Source: Pigmentiphaga sp. NML030171
GTDB lineage: Bacteria > Pseudomonadota > Gammaproteobacteria > Burkholderiales > Burkholderiaceae_B
Assembly: GCF_002188635.1 (NCBI RefSeq)
Contig: NZ_NINX01000039.1
Span: forward strand, 248,001-312,000
Direction of reading: 5' to 3'
DNA: 64,000 bases
Under the pieces are notes generated by a model. That model searched no databases. It saw only the letters and a list, made by a program, of their open reading frames with translations, and was not told the origin of the DNA. This document shows, in pieces, positions 31,795-41,215 of this stretch. Position numbers and translations under genes: made by a program. Every line of letters begins with the position of its first letter. Within the stretch, counting starts at the first letter, position 1.

Positions 31795-32220
31795 TCAGCG
31801 GCTGTGGATGTTCAGTTCGGGGAAGAAGAAGGCGACTTCAACCTTGGCGGTCTCGACGGCGTCCGAGCCATGCACGGCGTTGGCGTCGATGCTGTCGGCG
31901 AAATCGGCGCGGATCGTGCCCTTCTCGGCCTTCTTCGGATCGGTCGCGCCCATCAGGTCGCGGTTCTTCTGGATGGCGTTCTCGCCTTCCAGCACTTGCA
32001 CGAACACGGGACCGGAGACCATGAAGTCGACCAGGTCCTTGAAGAAGGGGCGCGCGGCATGCACGGCATAGAAGCGCTCGGCGTCGCTGCGCGAGAGTTG
32101 CATCATGCGCGCGGCGACGACCTTGAGGCCGGCAGCCTCGAAACGGGAAACGATCTGGCCGATGACGTTCTTGGAAACGGCGTCCGGCTTGATGATCGAC
32201 AGGGTGCGCTCGATAGCCAT
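31795..32220 (-). CDS. ndk: Nucleoside diphosphate kinase
   Basis: Ndk balances nucleoside triphosphate pools by phosphotransfer through a histidine. The 141-residue protein begins [14 protein letters not shown] and has the active-site His117 in NAVHGSDA. The start is ATG 32218-32220. It heads the minus-strand ndk-rlmN-rodZ-ispG-hisS-yfgM-bamB-der run. Confidence 0.98.
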   Translation of the reverse strand: MAIERTLSIIKPDAVSKNVIGQIVSRFEAAGLKVVAARMMQLSRSDAERFYAVHAARPFFKDLVDFMVSGPVFVQVLEGENAIQKNRDLMGATDPKKAEKGTIRADFADSIDANAVHGSDAVETAKVEVAFFFPELNIHSR

Positions 32221-32432
32221 CAAAAACTCCAATAAAAACAAATACTTTGAGGGGAACTTAAACGTTAAATTGTATCACGGCTCCTTGACAGGACCGCTAC
32301 CCCCGCCCCCCTCGGACGGACCGTGCCGGTCCTACTGGAACCGGGCGGAACCCTGCGGCATACTTGGGGTCAGACACATCATGCCCTCGCGGGGCGAAAC
32401 AGAGCAAAAAGACCACAAGGAGTCGCTCGACC

Positions 32433-33134
32433 ATGAACGATCTACGCACTTCTCCCTTCAACAGGACCGGGACTGCGCCCGGCGAAGTCGCGCGCAATCG
32501 CGTATTGCGCAACACCTACTGGCTGCTCGCGCTGTCGCTGATCCCCACCGTGCTGGGCGCGGCGATCGGCGTGGGCACCGGTCTCGCCCAGGTCATGGGC
32601 GGCAGCCCCGGCCTGACCACCATGGTGTTCCTGATCGGCGCCTTCGGCCTCATGTTCGCCATCCAGAAGAACAAGGACAACGGGCTGGGCGTCGCCCTGC
32701 TGCTGGCCTTCACCTTCTTCATGGGACTGATGCTGTCCCGCATGATCGGCTTCGTCATGGGCATGGCCAACGGGTCCACGCTCATCATGACCGCCTTCGG
32801 CGGCACCGCCGTGGTGTTCGGCACCATGGCCCTGCTGTCCACCACGATCAAGCGCGACCTGTCCGGCCTGGGCAAATGGCTGTTCGTCGGCGCCATCCTG
32901 ATCCTCGTGGCGGCCCTGGCCAATATCTTCCTGCAACTGCCGGCGCTGATGCTGACCATCTCGGTCCTGGCCATCGGCATCTTCTCGGCCTTCATGCTGG
33001 TCGACCTGCAGCGCGTCGTCAACGGCGGCGAGACCAACTATGTCTCGGCCACCCTGGCGATCTACCTGGACATCTATAACGTCTTCGTGAACCTGCTGAT
33101 GCTCCTGGGCATCTTCGGCGGAGAACGAGAGTAG
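32433..33134 (+). CDS. Bax inhibitor-1/YccA family membrane protein
   Basis: This 233-residue inner-membrane protein has about seven hydrophobic spans from residue 28 to the end. It has the family's late conserved segment FSAFMLVDLQRVVNGGETNYVSATL-like, shortened here to its key residues. YccA of E. coli interacts with FtsH and protects SecY from degradation; relatives may form pH-gated leak channels. The ATG at 32433 has AAGGAG upstream. It is divergent from ndk and convergent with rlmD across composite element 2. Confidence 0.9.
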   Translation: MNDLRTSPFNRTGTAPGEVARNRVLRNTYWLLALSLIPTVLGAAIGVGTGLAQVMGGSPGLTTMVFLIGAFGLMFAIQKNKDNGLGVALLLAFTFFMGLMLSRMIGFVMGMANGSTLIMTAFGGTAVVFGTMALLSTTIKRDLSGLGKWLFVGAILILVAALANIFLQLPALMLTISVLAIGIFSAFMLVDLQRVVNGGETNYVSATLAIYLDIYNVFVNLLMLLGIFGGERE

Positions 33135-33139
33135 AAGAT

Positions 33140-33216
33140 CCCCCCTACGCGCTTACGCGCGCCCCCCAGGGGGCGGCACTGGCGGACCGGCGGAGCCGGA
33201 TCCGCTGTGCCCTGGG
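33140..33216 (+). repeat. Repeat unit alpha, copy in element 2
   Basis: It begins 5 bp after the yccA-like stop. It differs from the element 1 copy mainly in one loop base of the first hairpin (CGCGC-TTA-CGCGC). Confidence 0.85.
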
Positions 33217-33236
33217 TCTGGGGGCACTCAGGAAAT

Positions 33237-33270
33237 AAAAACGGCCTTGCTTGCACGCAAGGCCGTTTTC
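33237..33270. terminator. Bidirectional terminator hairpin of element 2
   Basis: AAAACGGCCTTGC (33238-33250) pairs with GCAAGGCCGTTTT (33257-33269) around TTGCAC. The loop differs from element 1 while the stem is unchanged. A and T tracts flank it on both strands. Confidence 0.88.
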
Positions 33271-33323
33271 TTTTTCAACCGAACCGGATGCCAGGCAGCA
33301 TCGCCAGTCCCCGCCAGCCCGTT

Positions 33324-33406
33324 GGTACCCCAGGATGCGCTGGATCCGGCTTTGCCGGTCCACCCGCATCGCCCCCTTGAGGGGGCGCCCGAAGGGCGTG
33401 GGGGTG
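33324..33406 (-). repeat. Repeat unit beta, copy in element 2
   Basis: This beta unit is in opposite orientation to the first alpha. The middle stem is CCCCCTTGAGGGGG, and the G run at its end is interrupted (GTGGGGGTGGG), so it is somewhat decayed. Confidence 0.8.
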
Positions 33407-33416
33407 GGCTTCCCTT

Positions 33417-33468
33417 CCGGTCCGCCAGTGCCGCCCCCTGGGGGGCGCGCGTCAGCGCGTAGGGGGGG
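33417..33468 (-). repeat. Truncated alpha unit next to rlmD
   Basis: This keeps the first two hairpins and one arm of the third, then breaks at CCGG. It ends with seven G beside the rlmD stop. It implies a later insertion or a partial deletion in this element. Confidence 0.8.
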
Positions 33469-33470
33469 AT

Positions 33471-34841
33471 TCATTCCAGCACAGCGATGGATTCCACGTG
33501 GGCGGTATGGGGGAACATGTTGACCACGCCTGCCGCCTTCAAGGTATAGCCGCCCTCGTGCACCAGGATGGCGGCGTCGCGGGCCAGGGTGGCGGGGTTA
33601 CAGGAGACGTAGACGATGCGCCGGGGGCGGTCGGCGCCCAGTGTCGTCAGGGCTTTGGCGACGGCCAGGGCGCCTTCGCGCGGGGGGTCGATCAGCATGC
33701 GGTCGAAGTGGCCCAGGCTGCGCAGCCACGCCTCGTCCACCTCGAACAGGTTCAGGGTCGAGAATGCCGTATGCGCGTCCACGCCATGCCGGCGGGCGGC
33801 TTCCAGCGCCCGGTCGGTCAGGGCCTGGCTGCCTTCCACGCCCACCACCTCGCGGCAGCGGGTCGCCAGCGCCAGCGTGAAATTGCCCAGGCCGCAGAAC
33901 AGGTCGGCCACCCGATCCCCGGGCTGGGGGTCGAGCAGCGCGATTGCGCGCGACACCAGCACCCGGTTGATCGCGTGGTTGACCTGGGTGAAGTCGGTCG
34001 GCTTGAAGGGCATGCGCAGCCCGAACTCCGGCAGCGTGTAGGCCAGTCCGTCGATGTCCTCGGGCTCCAGCGGATGGACCGTGTCGGGGCCCTTGGGCTG
34101 TAGCCACCAATGGATGCCATGGCGCGCCGCGAATGCGCGCAGCACGGCCAGGTCCTCGTCCACCAGCGGGACCAGGTGGCGCAGCACCAGCACGACCTGG
34201 CTATCGCCCACGGCGACCTCGATCTGCGGCACGCGGTCGCGCGCGGGCATGGCCGCGACCATCTCGCGCAAGGGCACCAGCAGCGAAGCCACATGCGGAT
34301 GCAGGACATGGCATTCGCGCATGTCGGCCACGTAGCTGCTCTTGCGCTCGCGAAAGCCCACCAGCACCCCGCCCTTCTTCACGACCACCCGCACCGACAG
34401 CCGCGCGCGGTAGCGGTATCCCCAGGCCGGGCCGTGGATGGGCGGCAGGACACGTTGCGGCACCAGCTTGCCGATGTGCCAGAGGGTGTCTTCCAGCACG
34501 CGTTGCTTGATCGCCACCTGCGCCGCCGGATCCACGTGCTGCATGGCACAGCCGCCGCACACGCCGAAATGCGCGCAGCGCGGCGCCACGCGCTGCGACG
34601 ACGCCCGCACCACGCTCTCGACCTCGGCCAGTTCGTAGGAGGGCTTGCGCTTGGTCACCTTCAGCATCACGCGTTCGCCGGGCAGCGCGCCATCGACGAA
34701 CACCACCTTGCCCTGGCGGCGCGCGATACCGCGCCCTTCCAGGTCCACCGATTCGATGGCCACGGAACCATCGTCGGATTCGACGGCAACAGCCGCCCCT
34801 TCCAGGCCGTCCGCGGCCGCGATTTCTGCTTCTTGACTCAT
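33471..34841 (-). CDS. rlmD: 23S rRNA (uracil-1939-C5)-methyltransferase RlmD
   Basis: RlmD methylates U1939 of 23S rRNA with SAM. The 456-residue protein has an N-terminal TRAM-like domain (about 25-85). The [4Fe-4S] cysteines are [10 protein letters not shown] in the N-terminal half plus one further on. The SAM-binding [14 protein letters not shown] and catalytic cysteine motif [11 protein letters not shown] are in the C-terminal domain. The start is ATG 34839-34841 ([12 protein letters not shown]). The stop lies against a composite repeat element. Confidence 0.94.
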   Translation of the reverse strand: MSQEAEIAAADGLEGAAVAVESDDGSVAIESVDLEGRGIARRQGKVVFVDGALPGERVMLKVTKRKPSYELAEVESVVRASSQRVAPRCAHFGVCGGCAMQHVDPAAQVAIKQRVLEDTLWHIGKLVPQRVLPPIHGPAWGYRYRARLSVRVVVKKGGVLVGFRERKSSYVADMRECHVLHPHVASLLVPLREMVAAMPARDRVPQIEVAVGDSQVVLVLRHLVPLVDEDLAVLRAFAARHGIHWWLQPKGPDTVHPLEPEDIDGLAYTLPEFGLRMPFKPTDFTQVNHAINRVLVSRAIALLDPQPGDRVADLFCGLGNFTLALATRCREVVGVEGSQALTDRALEAARRHGVDAHTAFSTLNLFEVDEAWLRSLGHFDRMLIDPPREGALAVAKALTTLGADRPRRIVYVSCNPATLARDAAILVHEGGYTLKAAGVVNMFPHTAHVESIAVLE

Positions 34842-34872
34842 GTTCGGAATATCAGTTTTCCCGCGCGGCGTG

Positions 34873-35655
34873 CTAGCGCGAGGCGGGCCAGTTCGCCAGG
34901 TATTCACGCCAGTGAGGCAGGTCCAGCGTTTCCAGCGTGCTGCGCACGAGGTCCACTTCGGCGTCGTACTGGCTGCGCGACAGCATGCCGCGCATCAGCC
35001 GGAAGCGGCAGTAGACCAGCCAGGTGTTGACGACGTCGGTCTCGCAATAGGCGCGCACCTCTTCCTGGCGCCCGGAACTCCACGCGGGCCAGACCTGGCT
35101 GCCGTCCATGCCCATCTTGCCCGGGAAGCCGCACAGCTTGGCCAATTCGTCCAGGGGCGCGTTGGCGCGTCCATTGTATTTCGCCAGCAGGTCCATCAGG
35201 TCGCAATGCCGGTTGTGGTAGCGGCTGATGTAGTTGCTGTAGCGGAAATCGCGGTCGTCCTCGCCCATGTCCCAGTAGCGCGAGGCCTGGATGCCATGGA
35301 TCAGCCCGCGATAGTGCAGGACCGGCAGGTCGAAGCCCGAGCCGTTCCAGCTGATGAGCTGCGGCGTGTAGCGATCGATGGTCTTGAAGAAACCGGAGAT
35401 CAGCGTGGCCTCGGGATCGTCGGCCTTGCCTATGCACTTGACGCGAAACCCGTCGTCATCGCGGAACACGCACCCCACCACCGCGATTTTCTGCAGGTGC
35501 AGCGGCAGGAAGTCGTGCCCCACGGCTTCGCGGCGGGCCGCCGTGGCACGCTCGACCACCTCGGCATCGGGGACGTCCTCGCCCCACCCGTTCAGCGCGC
35601 GCAGGCCTTCCACGTCGGGAATGGTTTCCAGGTCGAAGACCAGCATCGGTGTCAT
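34873..35655 (-). CDS. 3'-5' exonuclease, PolB-exonuclease-like (DEDDy)
   Basis: This 260-residue protein matches the predicted PolB-type 3'-5' exonuclease family. The DEDDy acidic residues are visible: [10 protein letters not shown] at the N-terminus (motif I), [12 protein letters not shown] (motif II), and [13 protein letters not shown] (motif III). A role in DNA or RNA trimming is likely but not defined for the family. It lies 8 bp after an nlpD-like gene and 31 bp before rlmD. Confidence 0.85.
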   Translation of the reverse strand: MTPMLVFDLETIPDVEGLRALNGWGEDVPDAEVVERATAARREAVGHDFLPLHLQKIAVVGCVFRDDDGFRVKCIGKADDPEATLISGFFKTIDRYTPQLISWNGSGFDLPVLHYRGLIHGIQASRYWDMGEDDRDFRYSNYISRYHNRHCDLMDLLAKYNGRANAPLDELAKLCGFPGKMGMDGSQVWPAWSSGRQEEVRAYCETDVVNTWLVYCRFRLMRGMLSRSQYDAEVDLVRSTLETLDLPHWREYLANWPASR

Positions 35656-35663
35656 GGCGGGCC

Positions 35664-36605
35664 TCAGCGCGGCGGCAGGTAGCCGGCCGGATCGACGGGA
35701 CGGCCCTGGCGCCTGATCTCGAAATGCACGCGCGGCGACTCGGCGTCGGTGCTGCCCAGTTCGGCGATCTTCTGCCCACGCCGCACGGCCTGCCCTTCCT
35801 TGACCAGCATGGCGCGGTTGTGCGCGTAGGCGGACAGGAAGGTGTTGTTGTGCTTGATGATGATCAGTTGCCCGTAGCCGCGCAGGCCGCTGCCGCTATA
35901 GACCACCTTGCCGTCGCCCGCGGCCAGCACGGGATCGCCCGGGGTGCCGGCGATGTCCAGGCCCTTGTTGCGGGTCTCGTGGAAGTTCTCGATGATCTTG
36001 CCGTTGGCGGGCCAGCCCCACTCCACCCGCTCGCTGGCCGGATCGTTGCGCGCGGCGGGCGGCGTGGCCGGAGTCGCCGGCGGCGCCACGGGTTCGGCCG
36101 GCGCCGGGGACGGCGTCGCGGGGGCAGGCGCCGGCGTGCCCAGCGGCCGCGAGGCCGACTGCGACGGCGCGGGTACCGGCGTGACCTGCGCCACGCTGGA
36201 ATCGGCGGGCTTGGCGGTGGTCGAACCTGGGCGCGTCACGCGCAGGACCTGGCCCGGCCGGATCTGGTTGGGGTCCTCGAGGCTGTTCCACTGCGCGATG
36301 TCGCGCCAGTCCTCGCCGTGGTCCAGGGCGATACGGATCAGCGTGTCGCCGCGCTTGACGATGTAGGTATCGGCATCGATCAGTCGCGAGGATTCGCGGC
36401 CCGCGGTGGCCGCGGGGCCGCTCGGCTGCTTGGCCGGCGTGGTCCGGTCGACGACCGGTACCGTCCTGGGTGCCGTGCCGCAGGCCGCGAGCACCAATGC
36501 GCAGCCCGTCCAGAGCAGCACCTGTCGTGCGGTCCTTTCGAGCGTCCCCGCGCCCAGGCGGGGTCGATTGGTTTCGTCGCGGCCCGGCTTGCGCCAATTC
36601 TGCAT
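35664..36605 (-). CDS. nlpD: NlpD-like LysM/M23 lipoprotein
   Basis: NlpD-type lipoproteins activate the amidase AmiC during daughter-cell separation. The 313-residue protein has a lipobox (ALVLAACG), a LysM domain (YIVKRGDTLIRIAL, about 85-130), a long Pro/Ala linker and a LytM/M23 domain. The zinc site is degenerate: the first His position reads NKGLD and the second HxH motif reads VHFEIR, as in non-hydrolytic NlpD/EnvC activators. ATG 36603-36605 has AGGAG eight bases upstream. It follows surE-pcm as in E. coli, but rpoS, which commonly comes next, is absent here. Confidence 0.88.
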   Translation of the reverse strand: MQNWRKPGRDETNRPRLGAGTLERTARQVLLWTGCALVLAACGTAPRTVPVVDRTTPAKQPSGPAATAGRESSRLIDADTYIVKRGDTLIRIALDHGEDWRDIAQWNSLEDPNQIRPGQVLRVTRPGSTTAKPADSSVAQVTPVPAPSQSASRPLGTPAPAPATPSPAPAEPVAPPATPATPPAARNDPASERVEWGWPANGKIIENFHETRNKGLDIAGTPGDPVLAAGDGKVVYSGSGLRGYGQLIIIKHNNTFLSAYAHNRAMLVKEGQAVRRGQKIAELGSTDAESPRVHFEIRRQGRPVDPAGYLPPR

Positions 36606-36622
36606 CCCAGATCTCCTATTCA

Positions 36623-37564
36623 TTACAACAACACGCCGGACTGCAGGGGCACGAAGCGCACCGCCTCCAGTTCGGTTCGCACCCAGCTCTGGGCTCCGGT
36701 GCGCTCGATCATGACCAGTCGCTGCCTGGCCCCCCCTTCCGGGGCCACCAGACGGCCCCCGACCGCCAGTTGCGCCAGCAGCGCATCGGGTATCTTCAGC
36801 CCCGCGGCCGCGACGACGATGGCGTCGAACGGCGCGGCGCTCGGCACGCCCAGCATGCCGTCGCCGAACACCAGGCGCACATGGGGAAGCCGGAAAGGCC
36901 GCAGTTGATTGCGGGCCAGTTCGTGCAAGGCCTTGATGCGCTCGATGGAATACACCTCGCGCGCCACGCCCGCCAGCACGGCGGCCTGGTAGCCGCACCC
37001 TGTTCCGACCTCCAGCACCTTGCCGAGTTCGCGCCCGTTGCGGGCCGCGGCGATCATGCGCGCCACGATCCAGGGCTGCGAAATGGTCTGCCCATGGCCG
37101 ATGGGCAACGCCGCGTCCTCGTAGGCGCGGCTGGCCAGGGCCTCGTCGACGAATCGATGGCGCGGGATCGCGTGGACCGCCTCGAGCACGCGCTCGTCCG
37201 CGATGCCCTGCGCGCGCAGCCGCGCCACCAGCGCGGCGCGCATGCGCTCGGAATTGAGTCCGTGATTGGCCTCGCGCGCCGGCGTGCGGACCTGGATGGG
37301 TGCCGGCACGATCAGCCTGGCGGGCGCCACCCGGGTGTTGCTGTTCGTGGCCCGCGCCTCGTCGGGGCGCAGCGGCCGCGCGGGCGTGCCGCGGGCGACC
37401 GGCGGACGCCCGGTGGTGACGCGCGTATTGCTGTTCGCCGCCGTGACCGGCGGCAACGGCGCGGCGGGCCGCCGGGCGGCCGCGGCGCGGGCTTCCGCCC
37501 CCTCCCGCCGCGGCGCCGGCGCCGGGGTCAACGGTTTGCGCCTATCCATTCCGTGGGGATCCAT
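36623..37564 (-). CDS. pcm: Protein-L-isoaspartate O-methyltransferase with N-terminal extension
   Basis: Pcm repairs isoaspartyl damage in proteins using SAM. The catalytic domain fills the C-terminal two thirds, with [14 protein letters not shown] as the SAM motif and [16 protein letters not shown] before it. The first 100 or so residues are an unusual basic, Pro/Ala/Arg-rich extension carrying two copies of NSNTRV (about residues 43-48 and 72-77). Start codons at 37564 and 37549 both lie inside the surE 3' end; neither has a strong ribosome site, so the first residues are uncertain. The stop (TAA) abuts the nlpD region. Confidence 0.88.
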   Translation of the reverse strand: MDPHGMDRRKPLTPAPAPRREGAEARAAAARRPAAPLPPVTAANSNTRVTTGRPPVARGTPARPLRPDEARATNSNTRVAPARLIVPAPIQVRTPAREANHGLNSERMRAALVARLRAQGIADERVLEAVHAIPRHRFVDEALASRAYEDAALPIGHGQTISQPWIVARMIAAARNGRELGKVLEVGTGCGYQAAVLAGVAREVYSIERIKALHELARNQLRPFRLPHVRLVFGDGMLGVPSAAPFDAIVVAAAGLKIPDALLAQLAVGGRLVAPEGGARQRLVMIERTGAQSWVRTELEAVRFVPLQSGVLL

Positions 37565-38292
37565 TCGCGCATGGGTTCGAGCTGTGCGTTGTGCGTGAGA
37601 TCGAACCGCAGCGGCGTGACCGACACCGCGCCGTCGGCGCAGGCGTGGAAGTCAGTGCCGGGCGTGGCGTCGGCGGCCTTGCCCGCCGGGCCGATCCAAT
37701 AGACCGGTTCGCCGTACGGGGTGGACGAACGCACCACCGGCTCCGAAGGGTGGCGCCGGCCGAGTCGGGTCACGCGGGGAGGCTTGAGTTCGGACAGGGG
37801 CAGGTTCGGGATATTGACGTTCAGCAGGCTGGGCGCGGCCAGCGGATTGGCGATGAAACGCTCGACGAAGCTGCGGGCGGCCGCCGCCGCCGCGTCCAGG
37901 TGCGTCCAGCCCTTGGATACCTGCGAAAAGGCGATCGACGGCAGGCCGAACAGATAGCCTTCGGTAGCCGCGGCGACCGTGCCGGAGTACAGCGTATCCT
38001 CGCCCATGTTCTGTCCGTCGTTGATGCCGGACACCACCAGGTCGGGGCGCCGGTCCAGGAGCCCGGTCAGCGCCACGTGCACACAATCGGACGGCGTCCC
38101 GTTGACGTACAGGAAGCCGTTGGCCGCGGTGCGTACCGACAGCGGCCGATCGAGCGTGAGCGAATTCGACGATCCGCTGCGATTGGTCTCGGGCGCGACG
38201 ACGATCAGTTCGGCCAGCGGCCGCAGCGCCTCGACCAGCGCGGCCAGCCCGGGCGCGAAATAACCGTCGTCGTTGGAAATCAATATCAACAT
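37528..38292 (-). CDS. surE: 5'/3'-nucleotidase SurE
   Basis: SurE is a metal-dependent nucleotidase acting on nucleoside monophosphates and short polyphosphates, linked to stationary-phase survival. The 254-residue protein has the metal site [10 protein letters not shown] at the N-terminus and the conserved [10 protein letters not shown] and [12 protein letters not shown] motifs. It overlaps pcm at its 3' end and starts the surE-pcm-nlpD unit. Confidence 0.96.
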   Translation of the reverse strand: MLILISNDDGYFAPGLAALVEALRPLAELIVVAPETNRSGSSNSLTLDRPLSVRTAANGFLYVNGTPSDCVHVALTGLLDRRPDLVVSGINDGQNMGEDTLYSGTVAAATEGYLFGLPSIAFSQVSKGWTHLDAAAAAARSFVERFIANPLAAPSLLNVNIPNLPLSELKPPRVTRLGRRHPSEPVVRSSTPYGEPVYWIGPAGKAADATPGTDFHACADGAVSVTPLRFDLTHNAQLEPMREWIPTEWIGANR

Positions 38293-38346
38293 CTATCGCC
38301 CCGACCTCTTACGCAATGCGATCTCCAGTTGGCGTCACCATGGGAT

Positions 38347-38377
38347 AAAAAAAGCCCGCACGGCGTCCCTGCGAGCT
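38347..38377 (-). terminator. Terminator after the LysR-type gene
   Basis: On the minus strand AGCTCGCA pairs with TGCGGGCT (one G-T pair) around a 9-nt loop and runs into seven T. It separates the LysR gene from surE in the 228-bp gap between them. Confidence 0.85.
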
Positions 38378-38520
38378 AGTGTCGTCCGGAAAACCGGCAG
38401 CCTCCCGGTCGCTTGACAGTTCCGGTCCCGCGTCCGTTTCCGGCCCGCCGAGTGCCCCCGGATTGTACATGAGCCCCCCGGCTGCCGTGGCGCTTTCCCC
38501 GGGGAAAGCCGCCTCGGGCC

Positions 38521-39432
38521 CTAGCCCGGGGCGGGCGACTGCCGCTCGTACGCCGCCACCAGCGCATCCAGGAAACCCCGCACCGCCGGCACCAGGCCCC
38601 GCCGCGACGGAAACACCGCCTGCACGATGCCTTCCGGCGGAGAATACCGGGCCAGCGTGACACGCAGCAGGCCAGCCTCGACGTCGGCCGCCACCATCGG
38701 CCAGGGCAGGCAGGCGATGCCCAGTCCCTGCAGCGCCGTGCTGCGCAGCGTGTTCAGGTCGTCGACCGACAGGCGCGGCACGTGCCCTACGGACACTTCC
38801 GCGCCGTCCGGGCCGACGAACCGCCAGACATGCCGCTCGGCCGCCTGCATCATGCTGAGCGTGGGCAGGCGTTCGAGGTCGCGGATATCCTGCGGTTCGC
38901 CGTGGCGCGCGAAGAAGTCCGGCGTGGCCACCAGCACCAGCCTGCTGGTGGCCAGGGGACGCACGACCAGTTCGGAGTCCTCCAGCGGCGGCGTACGCAC
39001 TCGCAATGCGAGATCGAAGCCCTCCTCCACCACGTCCACCCGGCGCGAGGTGGCGTCTATCTGCACGCGCACCTGCGGATAGCGCTCCAGGTACTGCGCG
39101 ACGATGGCACCGATGTCGCTATGCAACAACGTCACCGGGCAGCTGAAGCGGATCAGCCCTTGCGGCTGCGACGTCGTCCTGTCCACCGCTTCGCGGGCGG
39201 CGGCGGCCTCGGCGGCCAGCGCCGCGCAGTGCTGGTAGTAGGTCTGCCCGATCTCGGTCACCGATATCTTGCGCGTGGTGCGATGTAGCAGCCGCACGCC
39301 CAGTTCGTCCTCCAGGGCGGCGATGCGCCGGCTGATGCGCGAGACCGGGATGCCCAATGCCTGGGCGGTCGCGGTATAGCCGCCGTGTTCGACCACCTTG
39401 GCAAACAGATACATGTCGTTGAGGTCCTGCAT
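38521..39432 (-). CDS. LysR family transcriptional regulator
   Basis: This 303-residue regulator has an N-terminal winged helix-turn-helix (DLNDMYLFAKVVEHGGYTAT, then VSRISRRIAALEDELG) and a C-terminal effector-binding domain. It is divergent from azoR with an AT-rich 146-bp gap between them, so it probably controls that gene. The effector is unknown; relatives next to azoR-type genes often respond to quinones or other electrophiles. ATG at 39430-39432. Confidence 0.9.
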   Translation of the reverse strand: MQDLNDMYLFAKVVEHGGYTATAQALGIPVSRISRRIAALEDELGVRLLHRTTRKISVTEIGQTYYQHCAALAAEAAAAREAVDRTTSQPQGLIRFSCPVTLLHSDIGAIVAQYLERYPQVRVQIDATSRRVDVVEEGFDLALRVRTPPLEDSELVVRPLATSRLVLVATPDFFARHGEPQDIRDLERLPTLSMMQAAERHVWRFVGPDGAEVSVGHVPRLSVDDLNTLRSTALQGLGIACLPWPMVAADVEAGLLRVTLARYSPPEGIVQAVFPSRRGLVPAVRGFLDALVAAYERQSPAPG

Positions 39433-39448
39433 GGTCCCCCCGGACGCT

Positions 39449-39477
39449 GAATTATTCCAAATATAGAAAAGTAATTC
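39449..39477. promoter_or_regulatory. AT-rich inverted repeat between the LysR gene and azoR
   Basis: GAATTA (39449-39454) and TAATTC (39472-39477) flank an AT-rich centre near the LysR gene start. Another AGAATTATT copy follows at about 39499. The site fits a LysR-type control region but is based on symmetry alone. Confidence 0.4.
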
Positions 39478-39578
39478 CCAGTGGCGGCAGTTTAAAAAGA
39501 ATTATTGTCGCTATATCTTGTCGATGTGGCGGAAGTCATCCGCATTAACCCTAAGAATTCGACGAACTAGGAATCTTC

Positions 39579-40217
39579 ATGAATATCCTGCACATCGACT
39601 CGAGCTCCACCGGCGCCGCCTCGGTATCCCGCGAACTGACCGCCGCGGTCGTGGAGGCCCTGCGCCACAGCGAACCGCGATCGACGGTCAAGCACCGCGA
39701 TCTGGTTGCCCAGCCGCCGGCGCACCTGGACGGGGCCCTGCTGCAATCGCTGCGCCCCCAGCCCGGTGCCGTGTTCCCCGATGACGAGGGGTTCCGCAAG
39801 GAAGTCGCCTATACCGACGAGCTGCTGGCCGAATTCCTGGCCGCCGACGTGGTGGTGATCGGCGCCCCGATGTACAACTTCTCGATTCCTTCCCAGTTGA
39901 AGGCCTGGATCGACCGTGTCGCCCAGGCCGGCAAGACCTTCCGCTACACCGCCAACGGTCCCGAGGGCCTGGCCGGCGACAAGAAAGTCGTGATCGTTTC
40001 TTCGCGCGGCGGCAAGTATGCCGGCACGCCGGTCGAGACCCTGCTGGATCACCAGGAGTCCTACCTGCGGGCGGTGCTCGGTTTTTTCGGCGTGACCGAC
40101 GTGAGCGTCCTGCGCGCCGAGGGTGTCGCGCTGGGCGGCGAGGCACGCGAAGCGGCCGTCAACCAGGCGCTGGAACAGGCCGGCCTGCTGGCCGAGGAGC
40201 TGGCCGCCGCGGCCTGA
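39579..40217 (+). CDS. azoR: FMN-dependent NADH-azoreductase
   Basis: AzoR-type flavodoxin-fold enzymes reduce quinones and azo compounds by two-electron transfer, protecting against thiol-reactive stress. The 212-residue protein starts MNILHIDSSSTGAASVSREL, the FMN phosphate loop. It continues with GAPMYNFSIPSQLKAWID (FMN and substrate site) and SSRGGKY. ATG 39579 has AGGAA upstream. It is divergent from a LysR regulator. Confidence 0.94.
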   Translation: MNILHIDSSSTGAASVSRELTAAVVEALRHSEPRSTVKHRDLVAQPPAHLDGALLQSLRPQPGAVFPDDEGFRKEVAYTDELLAEFLAADVVVIGAPMYNFSIPSQLKAWIDRVAQAGKTFRYTANGPEGLAGDKKVVIVSSRGGKYAGTPVETLLDHQESYLRAVLGFFGVTDVSVLRAEGVALGGEAREAAVNQALEQAGLLAEELAAAA

Positions 40218-40261
40218 GGCCAGGATGCGGAACGGGTCCCGCCGTCCGGGGCCTGTTCCCG

Positions 40262-41170
40262 CTAGGAGGAGCCTCGCGTACCGTAAAGCAGCAACAGCAG
40301 CCCCAGCACGACCAGTACCATGCCGCCGCGTTCGCGGCGGCTGGCGTGCTGGGCGAAGATCCGCCGCGAGGCGAACTGCGCGAACAGCACCTCCACCAGG
40401 CCCAGCGTGCGGACGTTGGCCGCCGAGGTCAGCGCGAAGCCGATATACCAGCACTGGGACGCGAACGCGCCCATGAAACCCGCCGGCAGCGAAGAGCGCC
40501 ATTGCGCCAGCACGCCGCGCAGCACGTCGCGGCGGAACGCAGCCTGCCAGAGCACCAGCGCGCCCGTCTGCATGATCAGGCCCGCGACCAGCGTCACGCT
40601 GGCGCGCGTGGCGAACGAACCGCTGTCCAGCGCCACGATGGCGCCGCGAAAGGCCACCGCCGACAAGGCGAAGAAAGCCCCGGAAGCGATGCCCAGCAGC
40701 GCCGGCCGCCAGTTGCTGCCCGCCCCCGCGCCAGGCTTCCACGACATGGCCACCACGCCCGCCGTCGCCACCAGGACCGCGCAGGCGCCCATGAGCGAAA
40801 GCGGGTCGCCCAGCACCACCACGGCGAAGATGGCGACCAGCACCGGCTCGGTCTTCACATAGACCGTGCTGAGCGCGAAGTTGCGCAGTTGCATGGTGGC
40901 CAGCATCAGCACGGTCGCCAGGATCTGCGCCGCGGCGGCGGCCGCCGAATACAGCAGGAAACGGCTGTCCAGGTGCGGCAGGGAGTCGCCTCCCACCGCC
41001 AGCACCCCGGCTAGGAACACCAGGGCGAACGGCAGGCCGTACAGGAAGCGGACTTGCGCCGCCCCGAGCGTGCCCAGCGTTTCAGTCAGCCGGTGCTGCA
41101 TGGTGTTGCGCGCCGTTTGCGCGGCGGCGGCGATGAGCGTGGCGGGAATCCAGAGCAGCGAGATGTCCAA
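40262..41170 (-). CDS. EamA/DMT family transporter
   Basis: This 302-residue protein has about ten hydrophobic helices in two repeats of five, the plan of drug/metabolite transporters (EamA). A typical end-of-repeat segment is VYVKTEPVLVAIFAVVVLGD in the first half; its counterpart in the second half contains VRTLGLVEVLFAQFAS. Substrates of this family are diverse, often amino acids or metabolites, and cannot be predicted. It is downstream of, and co-directional with, the AraC-type gene, about 45 bp apart. Confidence 0.88.
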   Translation of the reverse strand: MDISLLWIPATLIAAAAQTARNTMQHRLTETLGTLGAAQVRFLYGLPFALVFLAGVLAVGGDSLPHLDSRFLLYSAAAAAAQILATVLMLATMQLRNFALSTVYVKTEPVLVAIFAVVVLGDPLSLMGACAVLVATAGVVAMSWKPGAGAGSNWRPALLGIASGAFFALSAVAFRGAIVALDSGSFATRASVTLVAGLIMQTGALVLWQAAFRRDVLRGVLAQWRSSLPAGFMGAFASQCWYIGFALTSAANVRTLGLVEVLFAQFASRRIFAQHASRRERGGMVLVVLGLLLLLYGTRGSS

Positions 41171-41215
41171 GGGCGTGGCCTGCGATCGATCAGCCGGCGA
41201 TGATACCGCGCCGCC

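Larger units (their letters stand above)
33135..33470. repeat. Composite intergenic element 2 (alpha - terminator - beta - partial alpha)
   Basis: The entire 336-bp gap between the convergent yccA-like gene and rlmD is repeat-derived. The order is: alpha (+), central hairpin, beta (-), then a truncated alpha (-) ending two bases from the rlmD stop. The middle is close to element 1 base for base. Confidence 0.85.
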
